Shown here in pieces: positions 16,259 to 24,465 of a stretch of 64,000 nucleotides of DNA; the stretch's first letter is position 1, and each line of letters opens with the position of its first letter. The notes below the pieces were generated by a model, which did not search any database, was not told where the DNA came from, and saw only the letters and a program-made list of their open reading frames with translations. The position numbers and the translations under genes are program-made. The stretch lies in the NCBI GenBank assembly GCA_910585665.1, contig CAJUFI010000017.1, positions 1-64,000 of the forward strand, read 5' to 3'. This stretch comes from an uncultured Acetatifactor sp. (GTDB taxonomy: Bacteria > Bacillota > Clostridia > Lachnospirales > Lachnospiraceae).

Positions 16259-17581
16259 ATGAGCGGGAACAGAAAAAGGGGCAGGGCAAAAGCGAAGGCA
16301 GCCTGTCTTATTTGTGCCGCGGCGCTGGCCGCCGCTGCCTGCGGGCAGAAGGACGGCAGCATCAACCTGATTACGGAAGAGGAAGAGAACACAAGGGCGG
16401 TGAACATGTTCAGCCCCATGGAGAAGACGGAGGCGGATACGGTCAACACTGCCAGGAGCGCCACGGACAAGACAGTCATCATGGCGGAGGAGCAGCTGGG
16501 AGTCAGGGTCAGCTATGTGACCTATACCGCCGAGGATTATCAGGATAAGACCTATGACGACGTGGCCCTGGAAAGGGCCCGCAGCAATATGGACGACCTG
16601 TACCTGCTCAATCCGGACACCATCCAAATCCTGGCGGAGGAGGGAAGGCTGATGGACCTTTCCGGCCTGGCCAGCGCGGAGAACCTGAGGGACGTGGTGA
16701 AGACGGCCAACGTGGTGGACGGGAAGCTGGTGGCGATTCCCCAGGAGGTAGCGGCCTACGGCCTGTTCATCAATAAGGAGATGTTCGACCGGTATGAGCT
16801 GGAGCTGCCGAATACACCGGAAGAGTTCCTGGAGTGCTGCCGGGTGTTCAAGGAGAACGGCATCGAGACGCCCGTGGGGGCCAACAGATGGTGGCTGGAG
16901 ACATTTGTCCTGGCCCAGGCCTACGCGGACCTGTATAACGGTGGGAACACAGAGGCGGAGATCGAGGCCCTGAACAGCGGGGAGAGTAAGTACAGCGATT
17001 ATATGCGCCCGGGCTTCGAGTTCCTCCAGGAGATGATAGACAAGGGATACATCGATGCCGAGAAGGCCTATGTCAGCGAGGCGATTGAAGGGGAAGGGGC
17101 GGACTTTCTGGCCCAGAAGACCCCCATCGTGATGGCCTATTGGGGCGCTGCCAACACAGACACCGCCTACGGCAACCCGGATTTTGAGATGCTGGTCATC
17201 GGATTCCCCAGCAGCAGAGGGCAGATGCCTGTGATGCCCATGACAGGCCTGGGCGTGGGCGCAGAGGCCGAGCACGCCCAGGACGCCATGCGCACGCTGG
17301 AGGTGATGACCTCCGATGAGGCGCTCCGGGTGTACGCGGAGACCAATAAGGTGATCTCCCCCTCAAAGAATGTGGAGGTGGAGTGCATTCCGGCCCTGAA
17401 GCCGCTGAACGACAGGATTCAGGAGAACGTCTATGTCCTGGGGGCCAACGCGGGCATGAAGATGGAGCAGTGGGGCAATACCTGCCTGGTGGTGCGCCAG
17501 CTGCTGAACGGGGCCACGGTGGACGAGTGCATGGCGGAATTTGACAGGCTGCAGGAGGAGAGCATGGGCTCCGGCGAATAG
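16259..17581 (+). CDS. Extracellular solute-binding lipoprotein (ABC sugar type)
   Basis: A 440-residue family 1 solute-binding protein. The N-terminus is basic, then hydrophobic, ending in the lipobox AAAC (Cys about residue 25), so the mature protein is anchored outside the membrane. Features of the fold include VDGKLVAIPQEVAAYGLFIN (the segment lining the cleft in maltose-binding-like proteins), NTPEEFLECCRVFKENG and a C-terminal region with TNKVISPSKNV. Start ATG 16259 after AGAGGAGGACGGGAG. No permease or ATPase gene is nearby; the gene is transcribed behind a hybrid kinase, so it may present a ligand to the kinase sensor rather than to a transporter. Alternatively it serves a transporter encoded elsewhere. 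Confidence 0.85.
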   Translation: MSGNRKRGRAKAKAACLICAAALAAAACGQKDGSINLITEEEENTRAVNMFSPMEKTEADTVNTARSATDKTVIMAEEQLGVRVSYVTYTAEDYQDKTYDDVALERARSNMDDLYLLNPDTIQILAEEGRLMDLSGLASAENLRDVVKTANVVDGKLVAIPQEVAAYGLFINKEMFDRYELELPNTPEEFLECCRVFKENGIETPVGANRWWLETFVLAQAYADLYNGGNTEAEIEALNSGESKYSDYMRPGFEFLQEMIDKGYIDAEKAYVSEAIEGEGADFLAQKTPIVMAYWGAANTDTAYGNPDFEMLVIGFPSSRGQMPVMPMTGLGVGAEAEHAQDAMRTLEVMTSDEALRVYAETNKVISPSKNVEVECIPALKPLNDRIQENVYVLGANAGMKMEQWGNTCLVVRQLLNGATVDECMAEFDRLQEESMGSGE

Positions 17582-17630
17582 GCTAAGAAAAAACCTAAGA
17601 AAAAAATTTGAAAAAATTTGAAAAAAGTAC

Positions 17631-17659
17631 TTGCATTATCCAAAAAAGTGTAGTAATAT
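17631..17659 (+). promoter_or_regulatory. Promoter of the tRNA-Glu gene
   Basis: TTGCAT (17631-17636), 17 bases, TAATAT (17654-17659), in a very AT-rich stretch 50 bases before the mature tRNA. An overlapping TATAAT lies at 17657-17662. Confidence 0.55.
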
Positions 17660-17709
17660 AATCACATGCCACGGCGGTGAGGATTCACAGCGAGGTGGAT
17701 GGCAAGTAT

Positions 17710-17781
17710 GGCTGATTGGTCAAGCGGTTAAGACGCCGCCCTCTCACGGCGGAAACAGGGGTTCGATTCCCCTATCAGCTG
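17710..17781 (+). tRNA. tRNA-Glu (anticodon CTC)
   Basis: A full cloverleaf: acceptor stem GGCTGAT/ATCAGCT (first pair G-U), D-loop with GGTCAAGCGGTTAAGA, anticodon stem CCGCC/GGCGG around loop CTCTCAC (anticodon CTC, reads GAG), and T-arm AGGGG-TTCGATT-CCCCT. The 3-prime CCA is not encoded. Seventy-two bases including the discriminator G. I see no repeat of its 3-prime end downstream that would mark an integrated element. Confidence 0.93.
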
Positions 17782-17814
17782 TTGTTTCGAAGAGAATAGT
17801 ACTACCCTTGAAAG

Positions 17815-17851
17815 TGCTGAAGACCATATGATGCGGTTTTTAGCATTTTTT
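17815..17851 (+). terminator. Terminator downstream of tRNA-Glu
   Basis: TGCTGAAGACC pairs with GGTTTTTAGCA (11 pairs, two of them G-U) around a 9-base loop, followed by TTTTTT. Confidence 0.65.
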
Positions 17852-17978
17852 ATGTAACGGCTTAGCATACCGGGCCATTTGGCTGATTTTGGTTATGGGA
17901 TAAGCCGTTATAATCATGTTTTGCTGTCAATCATAATAAGAATTGAGAATAAGAAACGAAAAGCTGAGGAAGACAGAA

Positions 17979-20072
17979 ATGGCAAAGTATCTGGTAATCA
18001 TAGAGTCGCCCGGGAAAGTGAAGACCATCAAGAAATTCCTGGGATCCAATTATCAAGTGGCCGCCAGCGACGGACATGTCCGCGACCTCCCCAAAAGTTC
18101 CCTGGGCATCGATATAGAGCATGACTATGAGCCGAAGTACATCACGATCCGCGGAAAGGGGGACGTGCTGGCGAACCTGCGCAGGGAAGTGAAGAAAGCC
18201 GAGAAGATCTATCTGGCAACGGACCCTGACCGGGAGGGGGAGGCCATCTCCTGGCATCTGCTCTACGCGCTGAAGCTGGAGGGGAAGCTGGAGGATAAGA
18301 CGGTGTACCGGATTACTTTCAACGAAATCACGAAGAATGCCGTGAAGGAAGCCCTGAAGAACGCCAGGGAGATCAACATGAACCTGGTGGATGCCCAGCA
18401 GGCCCGCCGGATGCTGGACCGCATGGTGGGCTACCGCATCTCGCCCCTTCTGTGGAAGAAGGTCAAGAGGGGGCTGAGCGCGGGACGGGTGCAGTCCGCG
18501 GTGCTGCGCATCATCTGCGACAGAGAGGAAGAAATCGACGCGTTCATTCAGGAAGAGTACTGGACCCTGGACGTGACCCTGGACGTGAAGGGCGAGAAGA
18601 AGCCTATCTGCGCGAAATACTACGGCACCGCGAAGGAAAAACAGAACATCGCCGACAAGGCGCAGGTGGAAGCGGTCATGGCGTCCCTGAAGGATGTCCC
18701 CTATGCCGTCACCGAGGTGAAGAAGGGGGAGCGCCACAAGAAGCCGCCCCTGCCATTCACCACCTCCACTCTGCAGCAGGAGGCCAGCCGGGCACTGAAT
18801 TTCTCCACCCAGAAGACCATGCGCCTGGCCCAGCAGCTCTATGAGGGCGTGGACATCAAAGGGGAGGGCACGGTAGGCCTGATCACCTATCTGCGTACAG
18901 ACTCCACCCGGGTCTCCCGGGAGGCCGAGGCCGCGGCCACGGACTACATCGCCTCCCATTACGGCGACAGTTACCAGGGCAGCGCTTCGGGGGAGAAGAA
19001 GAACGGACAGAAGATACAGGATGCCCATGAGGCCATCCGCCCCACCGACCTGAACCGGATGCCCGCGGTCGTCAAAGAACAGCTTCCCAGGGACCTGTTC
19101 CGGCTGTATCAGCTGATTTGGAAGCGTTTCCTGGCCAGCCGCATGAGCCCGGCGGTGTACGAGACCACCTCCGTGAAGATACAGGCGGGGGACCATATTT
19201 TCACGCTGGCGGCATCGGCACTGAAGTTTGACGGATTCCTGAGCGTATACAGCCCCGCGGAGGAGAAAGAGGAGGAGAATACCCTGACGGTAGGCCTGGA
19301 CAAGGACAGCGTCCTCACCTTCGCTTCTTTCGACCCGAAGCAGCATTTCACCCAGCCCCCGGCCCATTACACGGAGGCCACGCTGGTGAGGGCCATGGAG
19401 GAACTGGGCATCGGCCGCCCCAGCACATACGCTCCCACCATCACCACCCTTCTGGCCAGGCGCTATGTGGTGAAAGAGGAGAAGAACCTTTACGTCACCG
19501 AGCTGGGGGAAATCGTGAACCACATGATGAAGGAGGCCTTCCCTTCCATCGTAGACGTGCATTTCACCGCCAGCATGGAAGCCCTTCTGGACGCCGTGGA
19601 GGAAGGCAGCGTCAAGTGGAAGGCAGTGGTGGCCAATTTCTATCCGGATCTGGACGAGGCTGTGCAGCTGGCGGAGAAGGATCTGGCGGAGGTGTCCATC
19701 GCGGACGAGGTCAGCGACGAGGTCTGCGAAGTCTGCGGCAGGCAGATGGTGATCAAGTACGGCCCCCACGGGCGGTTCCTGGCGTGCCCCGGCTTTCCGG
19801 ACTGCCGCAGCACCAAGCCCTATTTCGAGAAGATAGGCGTGGCCTGCCCGAAGTGCGGCAAGGACATCGTGCTGAAGAAGACCAAAAAAGGACGGAAGTA
19901 CTACGGCTGCATCGACAACCCGGACTGTGATTTCATGGTCTGGCAGAAGCCCTCGGGGCAGAACTGTCCCCGGTGCGGAGGCCCTCTCCTGATAAAAGGG
20001 AACAAGCTGGTGTGCAATGATGCCCAGTGCGGCTACCACGTTTTGTCCGAATTGTCAAACAAATCCAGCTAA
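17979..20072 (+). CDS. topA: DNA topoisomerase I
   Basis: A 697-residue type IA topoisomerase that relaxes negative supercoils through a 5-prime phosphotyrosine intermediate. The Toprim domain begins YLVIIESPGKVKTIKKFLG and contains ATDPDREGEAI; the active-site tyrosine is in ITYLRTDSTRVS; DAHEAIRPTD follows. The C-terminus has three zinc ribbons (CEVCGRQ...CPGFPDC, CPKCGKD...CIDNPDC, CPRCGGP...CNDAQCG). I start at ATG 17979 (MAKYLVII) after GAGGAAG; an in-frame ATG at 17943 adds 12 atypical residues. It precedes codY, a gene order common in this bacterial family, with a separate promoter between them. Confidence 0.97.
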   Translation: MAKYLVIIESPGKVKTIKKFLGSNYQVAASDGHVRDLPKSSLGIDIEHDYEPKYITIRGKGDVLANLRREVKKAEKIYLATDPDREGEAISWHLLYALKLEGKLEDKTVYRITFNEITKNAVKEALKNAREINMNLVDAQQARRMLDRMVGYRISPLLWKKVKRGLSAGRVQSAVLRIICDREEEIDAFIQEEYWTLDVTLDVKGEKKPICAKYYGTAKEKQNIADKAQVEAVMASLKDVPYAVTEVKKGERHKKPPLPFTTSTLQQEASRALNFSTQKTMRLAQQLYEGVDIKGEGTVGLITYLRTDSTRVSREAEAAATDYIASHYGDSYQGSASGEKKNGQKIQDAHEAIRPTDLNRMPAVVKEQLPRDLFRLYQLIWKRFLASRMSPAVYETTSVKIQAGDHIFTLAASALKFDGFLSVYSPAEEKEEENTLTVGLDKDSVLTFASFDPKQHFTQPPAHYTEATLVRAMEELGIGRPSTYAPTITTLLARRYVVKEEKNLYVTELGEIVNHMMKEAFPSIVDVHFTASMEALLDAVEEGSVKWKAVVANFYPDLDEAVQLAEKDLAEVSIADEVSDEVCEVCGRQMVIKYGPHGRFLACPGFPDCRSTKPYFEKIGVACPKCGKDIVLKKTKKGRKYYGCIDNPDCDFMVWQKPSGQNCPRCGGPLLIKGNKLVCNDAQCGYHVLSELSNKSS

Positions 20073-20098
20073 ATGCATTAATTTTCATCATTTGTGCA

Positions 20099-20127
20099 TT
20101 GTAATCTGATTTTATTTATGATATGAT
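20099..20127 (+). promoter_or_regulatory. codY promoter
   Basis: TTGTAA (20099-20104), 17 bases, TATGAT (20122-20127), about 85 bases upstream of codY. Confidence 0.55.
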
Positions 20128-20211
20128 AGGATTGCGTACAAAACAAGCGGTCGGGAGGTCAGGATTCGCTGGATCGGAGTCTGGCATAGGGACGAAAGCG
20201 GAGGGATGTGA

Positions 20212-21003
20212 ATGAGCAGCGTACAGCTTCTGGATAAGACCAGGAAAATCGGTAAGCTATTGCACAACAACAATTCCAGCAAAGTCGTGTTCAACGATAT
20301 CTGTAAAGTGATGCGTGAGATTCTGGAGTCCAACGTGCTGGTGATCAGCCGCAAGGGGAAGGTTCTGGGCGTTGGAAAGTCGGAGGGGATCGATTCCATC
20401 GCGGAGCTGATAGACGAGTCCGTGGGCGGCTTCGTGGACAATATGCTGAACGAGCGGCTTCTGGGAGTCCTTTCCACCAAGGAGAACGTCAATCTGGAGA
20501 CCCTGGGCTTCGAGAGCCCCGATATCAGGAAGTTCCAGGCGATCATCACGCCCATCGAGATTGCCGGGGAGCGGCTGGGGACGCTGTTCATTTACAAATG
20601 CAATATGCAGTATGACATAGATGACATCATACTGTGCGAGTATGGTACGACGGTAGTGGGTCTGGAGATGCTTCGGGCCATCAATGAGGAGAACGCGGAG
20701 GAGAGCCGCAAAGTGGCAGTGGTGAAGTCGGCCATCAGCACGCTGTCCTTCTCCGAGATGGAGGCCATCACCCATATCTTTGATGAGCTGAACGGCATGG
20801 AGGGGATCCTGGTGGCCAGCAAGATCGCGGACAGAGTGGGAATCACCCGTTCCGTTATTGTCAATGCCCTGAGGAAGTTCGAGAGCGCGGGCGTAATCGA
20901 ATCCCGCTCTTCGGGCATGAAAGGGACTTATATCAAGGTGCTCAACGATGTGTTGTTCGATGAGATTGAAGAGCTGAAGCGCCAGAACCAGAGGCAGCAA
21001 TAA
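20212..21003 (+). CDS. codY: GTP- and branched-chain-amino-acid-responsive repressor CodY
   Basis: A 263-residue global regulator. The N-terminal GAF domain (residues about 1-155) binds isoleucine/valine; the C-terminal winged helix contains the highly conserved LVASKIADRVGITRSVIVNA followed by LRKFESAGVIESRSSGMKGT. CodY represses stationary-phase, transport and, in several Firmicutes, motility genes when GTP and branched-chain amino acids are plentiful. Start ATG 20212 after GGAGGGATGTGA. Its position immediately before the flagellar cluster is conserved in Clostridia and Bacilli, but the flagellar genes have their own promoter in the 306-base gap. Confidence 0.96.
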   Translation: MSSVQLLDKTRKIGKLLHNNNSSKVVFNDICKVMREILESNVLVISRKGKVLGVGKSEGIDSIAELIDESVGGFVDNMLNERLLGVLSTKENVNLETLGFESPDIRKFQAIITPIEIAGERLGTLFIYKCNMQYDIDDIILCEYGTTVVGLEMLRAINEENAEESRKVAVVKSAISTLSFSEMEAITHIFDELNGMEGILVASKIADRVGITRSVIVNALRKFESAGVIESRSSGMKGTYIKVLNDVLFDEIEELKRQNQRQQ

Positions 21004-21309
21004 GGGAGAATACTGGACTAAGAGAATACGGGACTACATAACCAAAAGGATTTGGGGAAGCTACGGCGGCTTCGGTAGTGAAGAAGATAAAGGGATTTAT
21101 TGGAACAGAGCAATAAGTCTCTTTTTTCTGCTTTTCCATGAGGAAATTGCCGCTATTCCGATAGGAGGGTGGGAAAATTAGTAAATTTGTTTTTTTGTAT
21201 TGTAATTTTGGAGAAAGAGATTATAATAGATTATAGTGGGATTAAATGTCACTTACTTTTATGTAGTTTGATTACATAGACAGGAGATACGGATAGAAAG
21301 GAGCAGACA
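21004..21309 (+). other. codY-flgB intergenic region
   Basis: A 306-base stretch that becomes strongly AT-rich after 21170. It holds the flagellar promoter (21200-21227). I see no convincing CodY box, sigma-D promoter or riboswitch, and no strong terminator after codY, so some read-through from codY into the flagellar genes is possible. Confidence 0.5.
21200..21227 (+). promoter_or_regulatory. Sigma-A promoter of the flagellar supercluster
   Basis: TTGTAA (21200-21205), a 16-base spacer and a perfect TATAAT (21222-21227), followed by a leader of about 75 bases before flgB. It is the last good promoter before a run of more than thirty closely packed genes. Confidence 0.55.
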
Positions 21310-21699
21310 ATGTTTCAGTCAAGTGTGTTCAATTATGTAAATGTTCTGGATAGAGCGGCAGATGCCAGCTGGATGCGCAATGAGGCGATTGGGAACAACA
21401 TCTCCAACGCGGACACGCCGGGATATAAGAGGCAGGACGTGGCCTTTGAAGATGTGCTCAAGCGGGAGTTGGGCAGAGGCAGCTACCAATCTACGGACGC
21501 GAAAGTGGCCGGCCTGAATCTGAAGCGGCTGACAGGGCAGGTATACACGGATCATGCCAACTATTCCTACCGTCTGGACGGCAATAATGTGGATCCGGAC
21601 ACGGAAGGCGTCATGTTGGCGGAGAACCAGCTGAAATACCAGGGCCTTATAACCAGCATCACTCAGGAATTCACTAATCTGCAGACAGTCATGAAGTGA
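21310..21699 (+). CDS. flgB: Flagellar basal-body proximal rod protein FlgB
   Basis: A 129-residue rod subunit exported by the flagellar type III system. The signature is RNEAIGNNISNADTPGYKRQ, the conserved N-terminal D0 helix motif of rod/hook proteins, and the C-terminal helix ENQLKYQGLITSITQEF packs with it. It forms the part of the rod next to the MS ring with FliE and FlgC. Start ATG 21310 after AGAAAGGAG. It is the first gene of the flagellar cluster, and the palindromic element at 21742 separates it from flgC. Confidence 0.96.
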   Translation: MFQSSVFNYVNVLDRAADASWMRNEAIGNNISNADTPGYKRQDVAFEDVLKRELGRGSYQSTDAKVAGLNLKRLTGQVYTDHANYSYRLDGNNVDPDTEGVMLAENQLKYQGLITSITQEFTNLQTVMK

Positions 21700-21741
21700 C
21701 GGGACTGACGATAGTTTCGGGTCCATGTGGACAGAGTTTAA

Positions 21742-21841
21742 GGAAATGCCTCCAAATAACCTACGCAAGCCTGTTGCAAAATTTACAGATTTTATCAGGT
21801 TTACTCTAAACAAAATGCGTAGATTATTTTCCGGCAGTTCC
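21742..21841. mobile_element. 100-bp palindromic MITE-like element, copy 2 (subfamily A)
   Basis: Starts GGAAATGCCTCCAAATAACC and ends with GATTATTTTCCGGCAGTTCC, flanked by direct TAA repeats (21739-21741 and 21842-21844). It is base-for-base the reverse complement of the copy at 59890-59989, which implies recent movement. It lies 42 bases after flgB and 21 before flgC, so the transcript between them should fold into a long hairpin. Confidence 0.85.
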
Positions 21842-21862
21842 TAAGGAAAAGGAGAGAAGAAG

Positions 21863-22327
21863 ATGAGCTTGTTTTCAGCTTTCAATATCAATGCCACCGG
21901 CATGACGGCAGAGAGGTACCGTATGGACACGATTTCGGAAAACGTGGCCAATGCCAACACTACACGCACCGCGGACGGCACACCCTATCGCAGAAAGGTA
22001 GTTTCCTTTGAGGAGAAGAGCGGCACCAGGGTGTCCTCCTTCAGCCATATATTCGGCAAAACCCTCCATGACCATAAGTATGCGCAGTCTGTGGGCACAG
22101 GGGTCAAAGTGTCCGGCGTATATGAGGATCATGTCACGGAGATGAACAAAGTCTATGATCCCTCCCATCCCGATGCGGATGACGACGGTTATGTGACGTA
22201 TCCCAATGTGAACATTATTACAGAGATGACCAACATGATAGACGCCAGCCGGGCCTATGAGGCGAATTCCACGGCCTTCAACGCCAGCAAGGCCATGGCG
22301 CTGAAAGGGCTGGAGATCGGCTCCTGA
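21863..22327 (+). CDS. flgC: Flagellar basal-body rod protein FlgC
   Basis: A 154-residue proximal rod protein. The N-terminal block AFNINATGMTAERYRMDTIS, then ENVANANTTRTADGTPYRRK, is the rod-family D0 motif, and the C-terminal TEMTNMIDASRAYEANSTAF is the matching C-terminal helix. It assembles onto FlgB and FliE. The start ATG at 21863 follows AAAAGGAGAGAAG, so its ribosome binding site lies just downstream of the inserted palindromic element and was not destroyed by it. Confidence 0.96.
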   Translation: MSLFSAFNINATGMTAERYRMDTISENVANANTTRTADGTPYRRKVVSFEEKSGTRVSSFSHIFGKTLHDHKYAQSVGTGVKVSGVYEDHVTEMNKVYDPSHPDADDDGYVTYPNVNIITEMTNMIDASRAYEANSTAFNASKAMALKGLEIGS

Positions 22328-22391
22328 CGGCGAATATCATTGTGACGCACCAAGGCAGAAAATCTGACGGTGAAGGAAGGAATACATAATT

Positions 22392-22736
22392 ATGGATATA
22401 TCAGCAATAACGGGTTTGACAGGGATTGATGGCTTATCCGCGCTTGAACGCGCGGAGCGCACGTCTCTTACCGGGACTCTCACGGATAAGGAGGAGAAGG
22501 TAGGGGGCAGTCTCTTCGATGCGTTTCTGAACAGCGCCATTAACAATATCAAGACAACGAACAGTTACCTCTCCAGGGCAGAGGATGAGGAACTGAAGTT
22601 TGCCATGGGCGAGACGGAGAACTTCCACGACCTGACAATCGCCCTACAGAAAGCCTCCACGGCCCTGCAGTATACTGTGGCTGTCCGGGACAGACTGCTG
22701 GACGCTTACAAGGAACTCATGCAGATGCAGATTTGA
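22392..22736 (+). CDS. fliE: Flagellar hook-basal body complex protein FliE
   Basis: A 114-residue adapter between the MS ring and the rod. The C-terminal half is typical: KFAMGETENFHDLTIALQKA, then STALQYTVAVRDRLLDAYKELMQMQ. The N-terminal 40 residues are variable, as in other FliE proteins. The start at 22392 follows GGTGAAGGAAT. It lies in the usual flgB-flgC-fliE-fliF order, 65 bases after flgC. Confidence 0.94.
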   Translation: MDISAITGLTGIDGLSALERAERTSLTGTLTDKEEKVGGSLFDAFLNSAINNIKTTNSYLSRAEDEELKFAMGETENFHDLTIALQKASTALQYTVAVRDRLLDAYKELMQMQI

Positions 22737-22813
22737 CGACAGAATCGTCTTTTTGGCGGAGCGTAAGCGATAGGAAAGGCAGGGAATATAGAAATGAGTA
22801 GGGGAGAAGTACC

Positions 22814-24433
22814 ATGGCTGACAAGCTAAAAGAGATACCGGGTAAATTGCTGGAATGGTGGAACAAATACACCAGCAAACAGAAGACAATTATCATCGGG
22901 ATTGTTGCGGTCGTAATATTTACCTTTGTCATTATTGTGTACGCGTTCAGCAGGCCGCAGTACACAAGGCTTGGAACTTATGAGAATACCAGCACGGCGG
23001 CGAAAATCGTAGCGATTCTGGAGGACGCGGGAATCACCCACAGGGAATCCACGGACGCGCGGACGATTGACGTATTGAGCACCCAGCTGGCACAGGCGAA
23101 CATGGCGATTGCCACGGAAGGGTATGTGCCCGACAGCTTTACCTATAAGGATGTGGTGGAGATGGGCATGTCCGTCACATCGGCAGACCGTGAGGGCATG
23201 CAGACGGAATACCTGGAGCGCGAGCTGGAGAGCATGTTCTCCAAGACAATGCCGGTAGAGAGCGTCGATATCAAAATCAACAAGGCCTCCAATTCCGGAA
23301 GGCTGAGCGATTCCGATACGGAGTCCTTCGCAACGCTCACGGTGACGGTCACGGATGACTTCAACGCGGCCAACGCTACGGCCATGGCGAAAGCCACCGC
23401 CACTGCCCTGGGCAACAGGAGCACGGCATCCATTACGATCATAGACCAGAACTCCAATCTGCTGTTCGCGGGCGGGGACGACTATTCCGCCATGGGAATC
23501 GCCAGTTCCATGCAGGAACTGCAGGTTCAGGCCGAAGCCATGGTGACGAACCAGGTGAAGAAGGTGCTGCTGGGCACGAAACAGTTCAACGAGGTGGAAG
23601 TGAGCAGCCATCTTTCCGTTGACTTTTCCGATTACAAGAAGAAAGTGACGGAATATTACGCCAACGACGGATACACCAACGGCATGCCGAGGCATGAGGA
23701 CAGCCTGACCATGGAAAGCTCGGGTCTTCTGGACGAGGGGATACCCGGCACGGATTCCAATGGAGAGAACCTGACAGGATATGACTATCTGGGGGCGGGT
23801 GGCGGCGAAAGCTCCTCCGAGGAGCGGTCGGTAGACTATGACAACAATGTGTCGGAGACCACCACTGTCACGCCCGCCGGGAGCATCAATTACGAGAATT
23901 CCTCCGTGTCCGTGGCCGTGATCAGGTACCGGGAATATTTCGAGGAGAATGTAGAGCGGCAGGGTCTGTTGGAAGGGATTACCTGGGAGGAGTTCAAGGA
24001 AGCCAACAGAGAGGACATCAAGCAGGAAGTGGATCCTGACATTGTCCAGATGGTGGCCATGGCTAGCGGCATCAGCGCGGACAGGGTCGTAGTGGTCTCC
24101 TATGAATCCCCCATCTTCCATGACAAGGAAGGCTTCATAGAGACCATCAGCTGGACGGACATCCTCAGCATCGTGATGATTATTCTGATTCTGGCGCTGC
24201 TCGCATTTGTGATCCTGCGCAGCATGGGAAGCAGGAAGAAGAACGCGGTGGAGGAAGAACAGGAACTGTCCGTGGAGGAGATGCTCCAGTCTACGCCTCC
24301 TGAGTCCGAAGTGAATGATATCGACGTGGAGACGAAATCCGACACGCGCAAGATGGTGGAGAAATTCGTGGACGAGAATCCGGAAGCTGCCGCCAATCTG
24401 CTGCGTAACTGGCTGAACGAGGACTGGAACTGA
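22814..24433 (+). CDS. fliF: Flagellar MS-ring protein FliF
   Basis: A 539-residue membrane protein that forms the MS ring, the base on which the export gate and C ring assemble. Transmembrane helices are at about residues 24-46 and 452-472; between them are the two YscJ/FliF ring-building domains, with EYLERELESMFSKTMPVESV as a recognisable block. A low-complexity, Ser/Gly/Glu-rich section lies near residue 325. The cytoplasmic C-terminus, ending PEAAANLLRNWLNED, is the FliG-binding peptide. The start at 22814 follows GGGGAGAAGTACC. fliG follows 32 bases downstream. Confidence 0.96.
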   Translation: MADKLKEIPGKLLEWWNKYTSKQKTIIIGIVAVVIFTFVIIVYAFSRPQYTRLGTYENTSTAAKIVAILEDAGITHRESTDARTIDVLSTQLAQANMAIATEGYVPDSFTYKDVVEMGMSVTSADREGMQTEYLERELESMFSKTMPVESVDIKINKASNSGRLSDSDTESFATLTVTVTDDFNAANATAMAKATATALGNRSTASITIIDQNSNLLFAGGDDYSAMGIASSMQELQVQAEAMVTNQVKKVLLGTKQFNEVEVSSHLSVDFSDYKKKVTEYYANDGYTNGMPRHEDSLTMESSGLLDEGIPGTDSNGENLTGYDYLGAGGGESSSEERSVDYDNNVSETTTVTPAGSINYENSSVSVAVIRYREYFEENVERQGLLEGITWEEFKEANREDIKQEVDPDIVQMVAMASGISADRVVVVSYESPIFHDKEGFIETISWTDILSIVMIILILALLAFVILRSMGSRKKNAVEEEQELSVEEMLQSTPPESEVNDIDVETKSDTRKMVEKFVDENPEAAANLLRNWLNEDWN

Positions 24434-24465
24434 TACAGGCCGGGAAATAAAAGCGAGGTACATAT

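Noticed and set aside
17710..17781. tRNA-Glu as an integration site of a mobile element.
   Set aside because: I found no direct repeat of its 3-prime end and no integrase in the window.
20079..20093. AATTTTCATCATTTG upstream of codY as a CodY autoregulation box.
   Set aside because: Only the first half matches the AATTTTCWGAAAATT consensus; about five of 15 positions differ.
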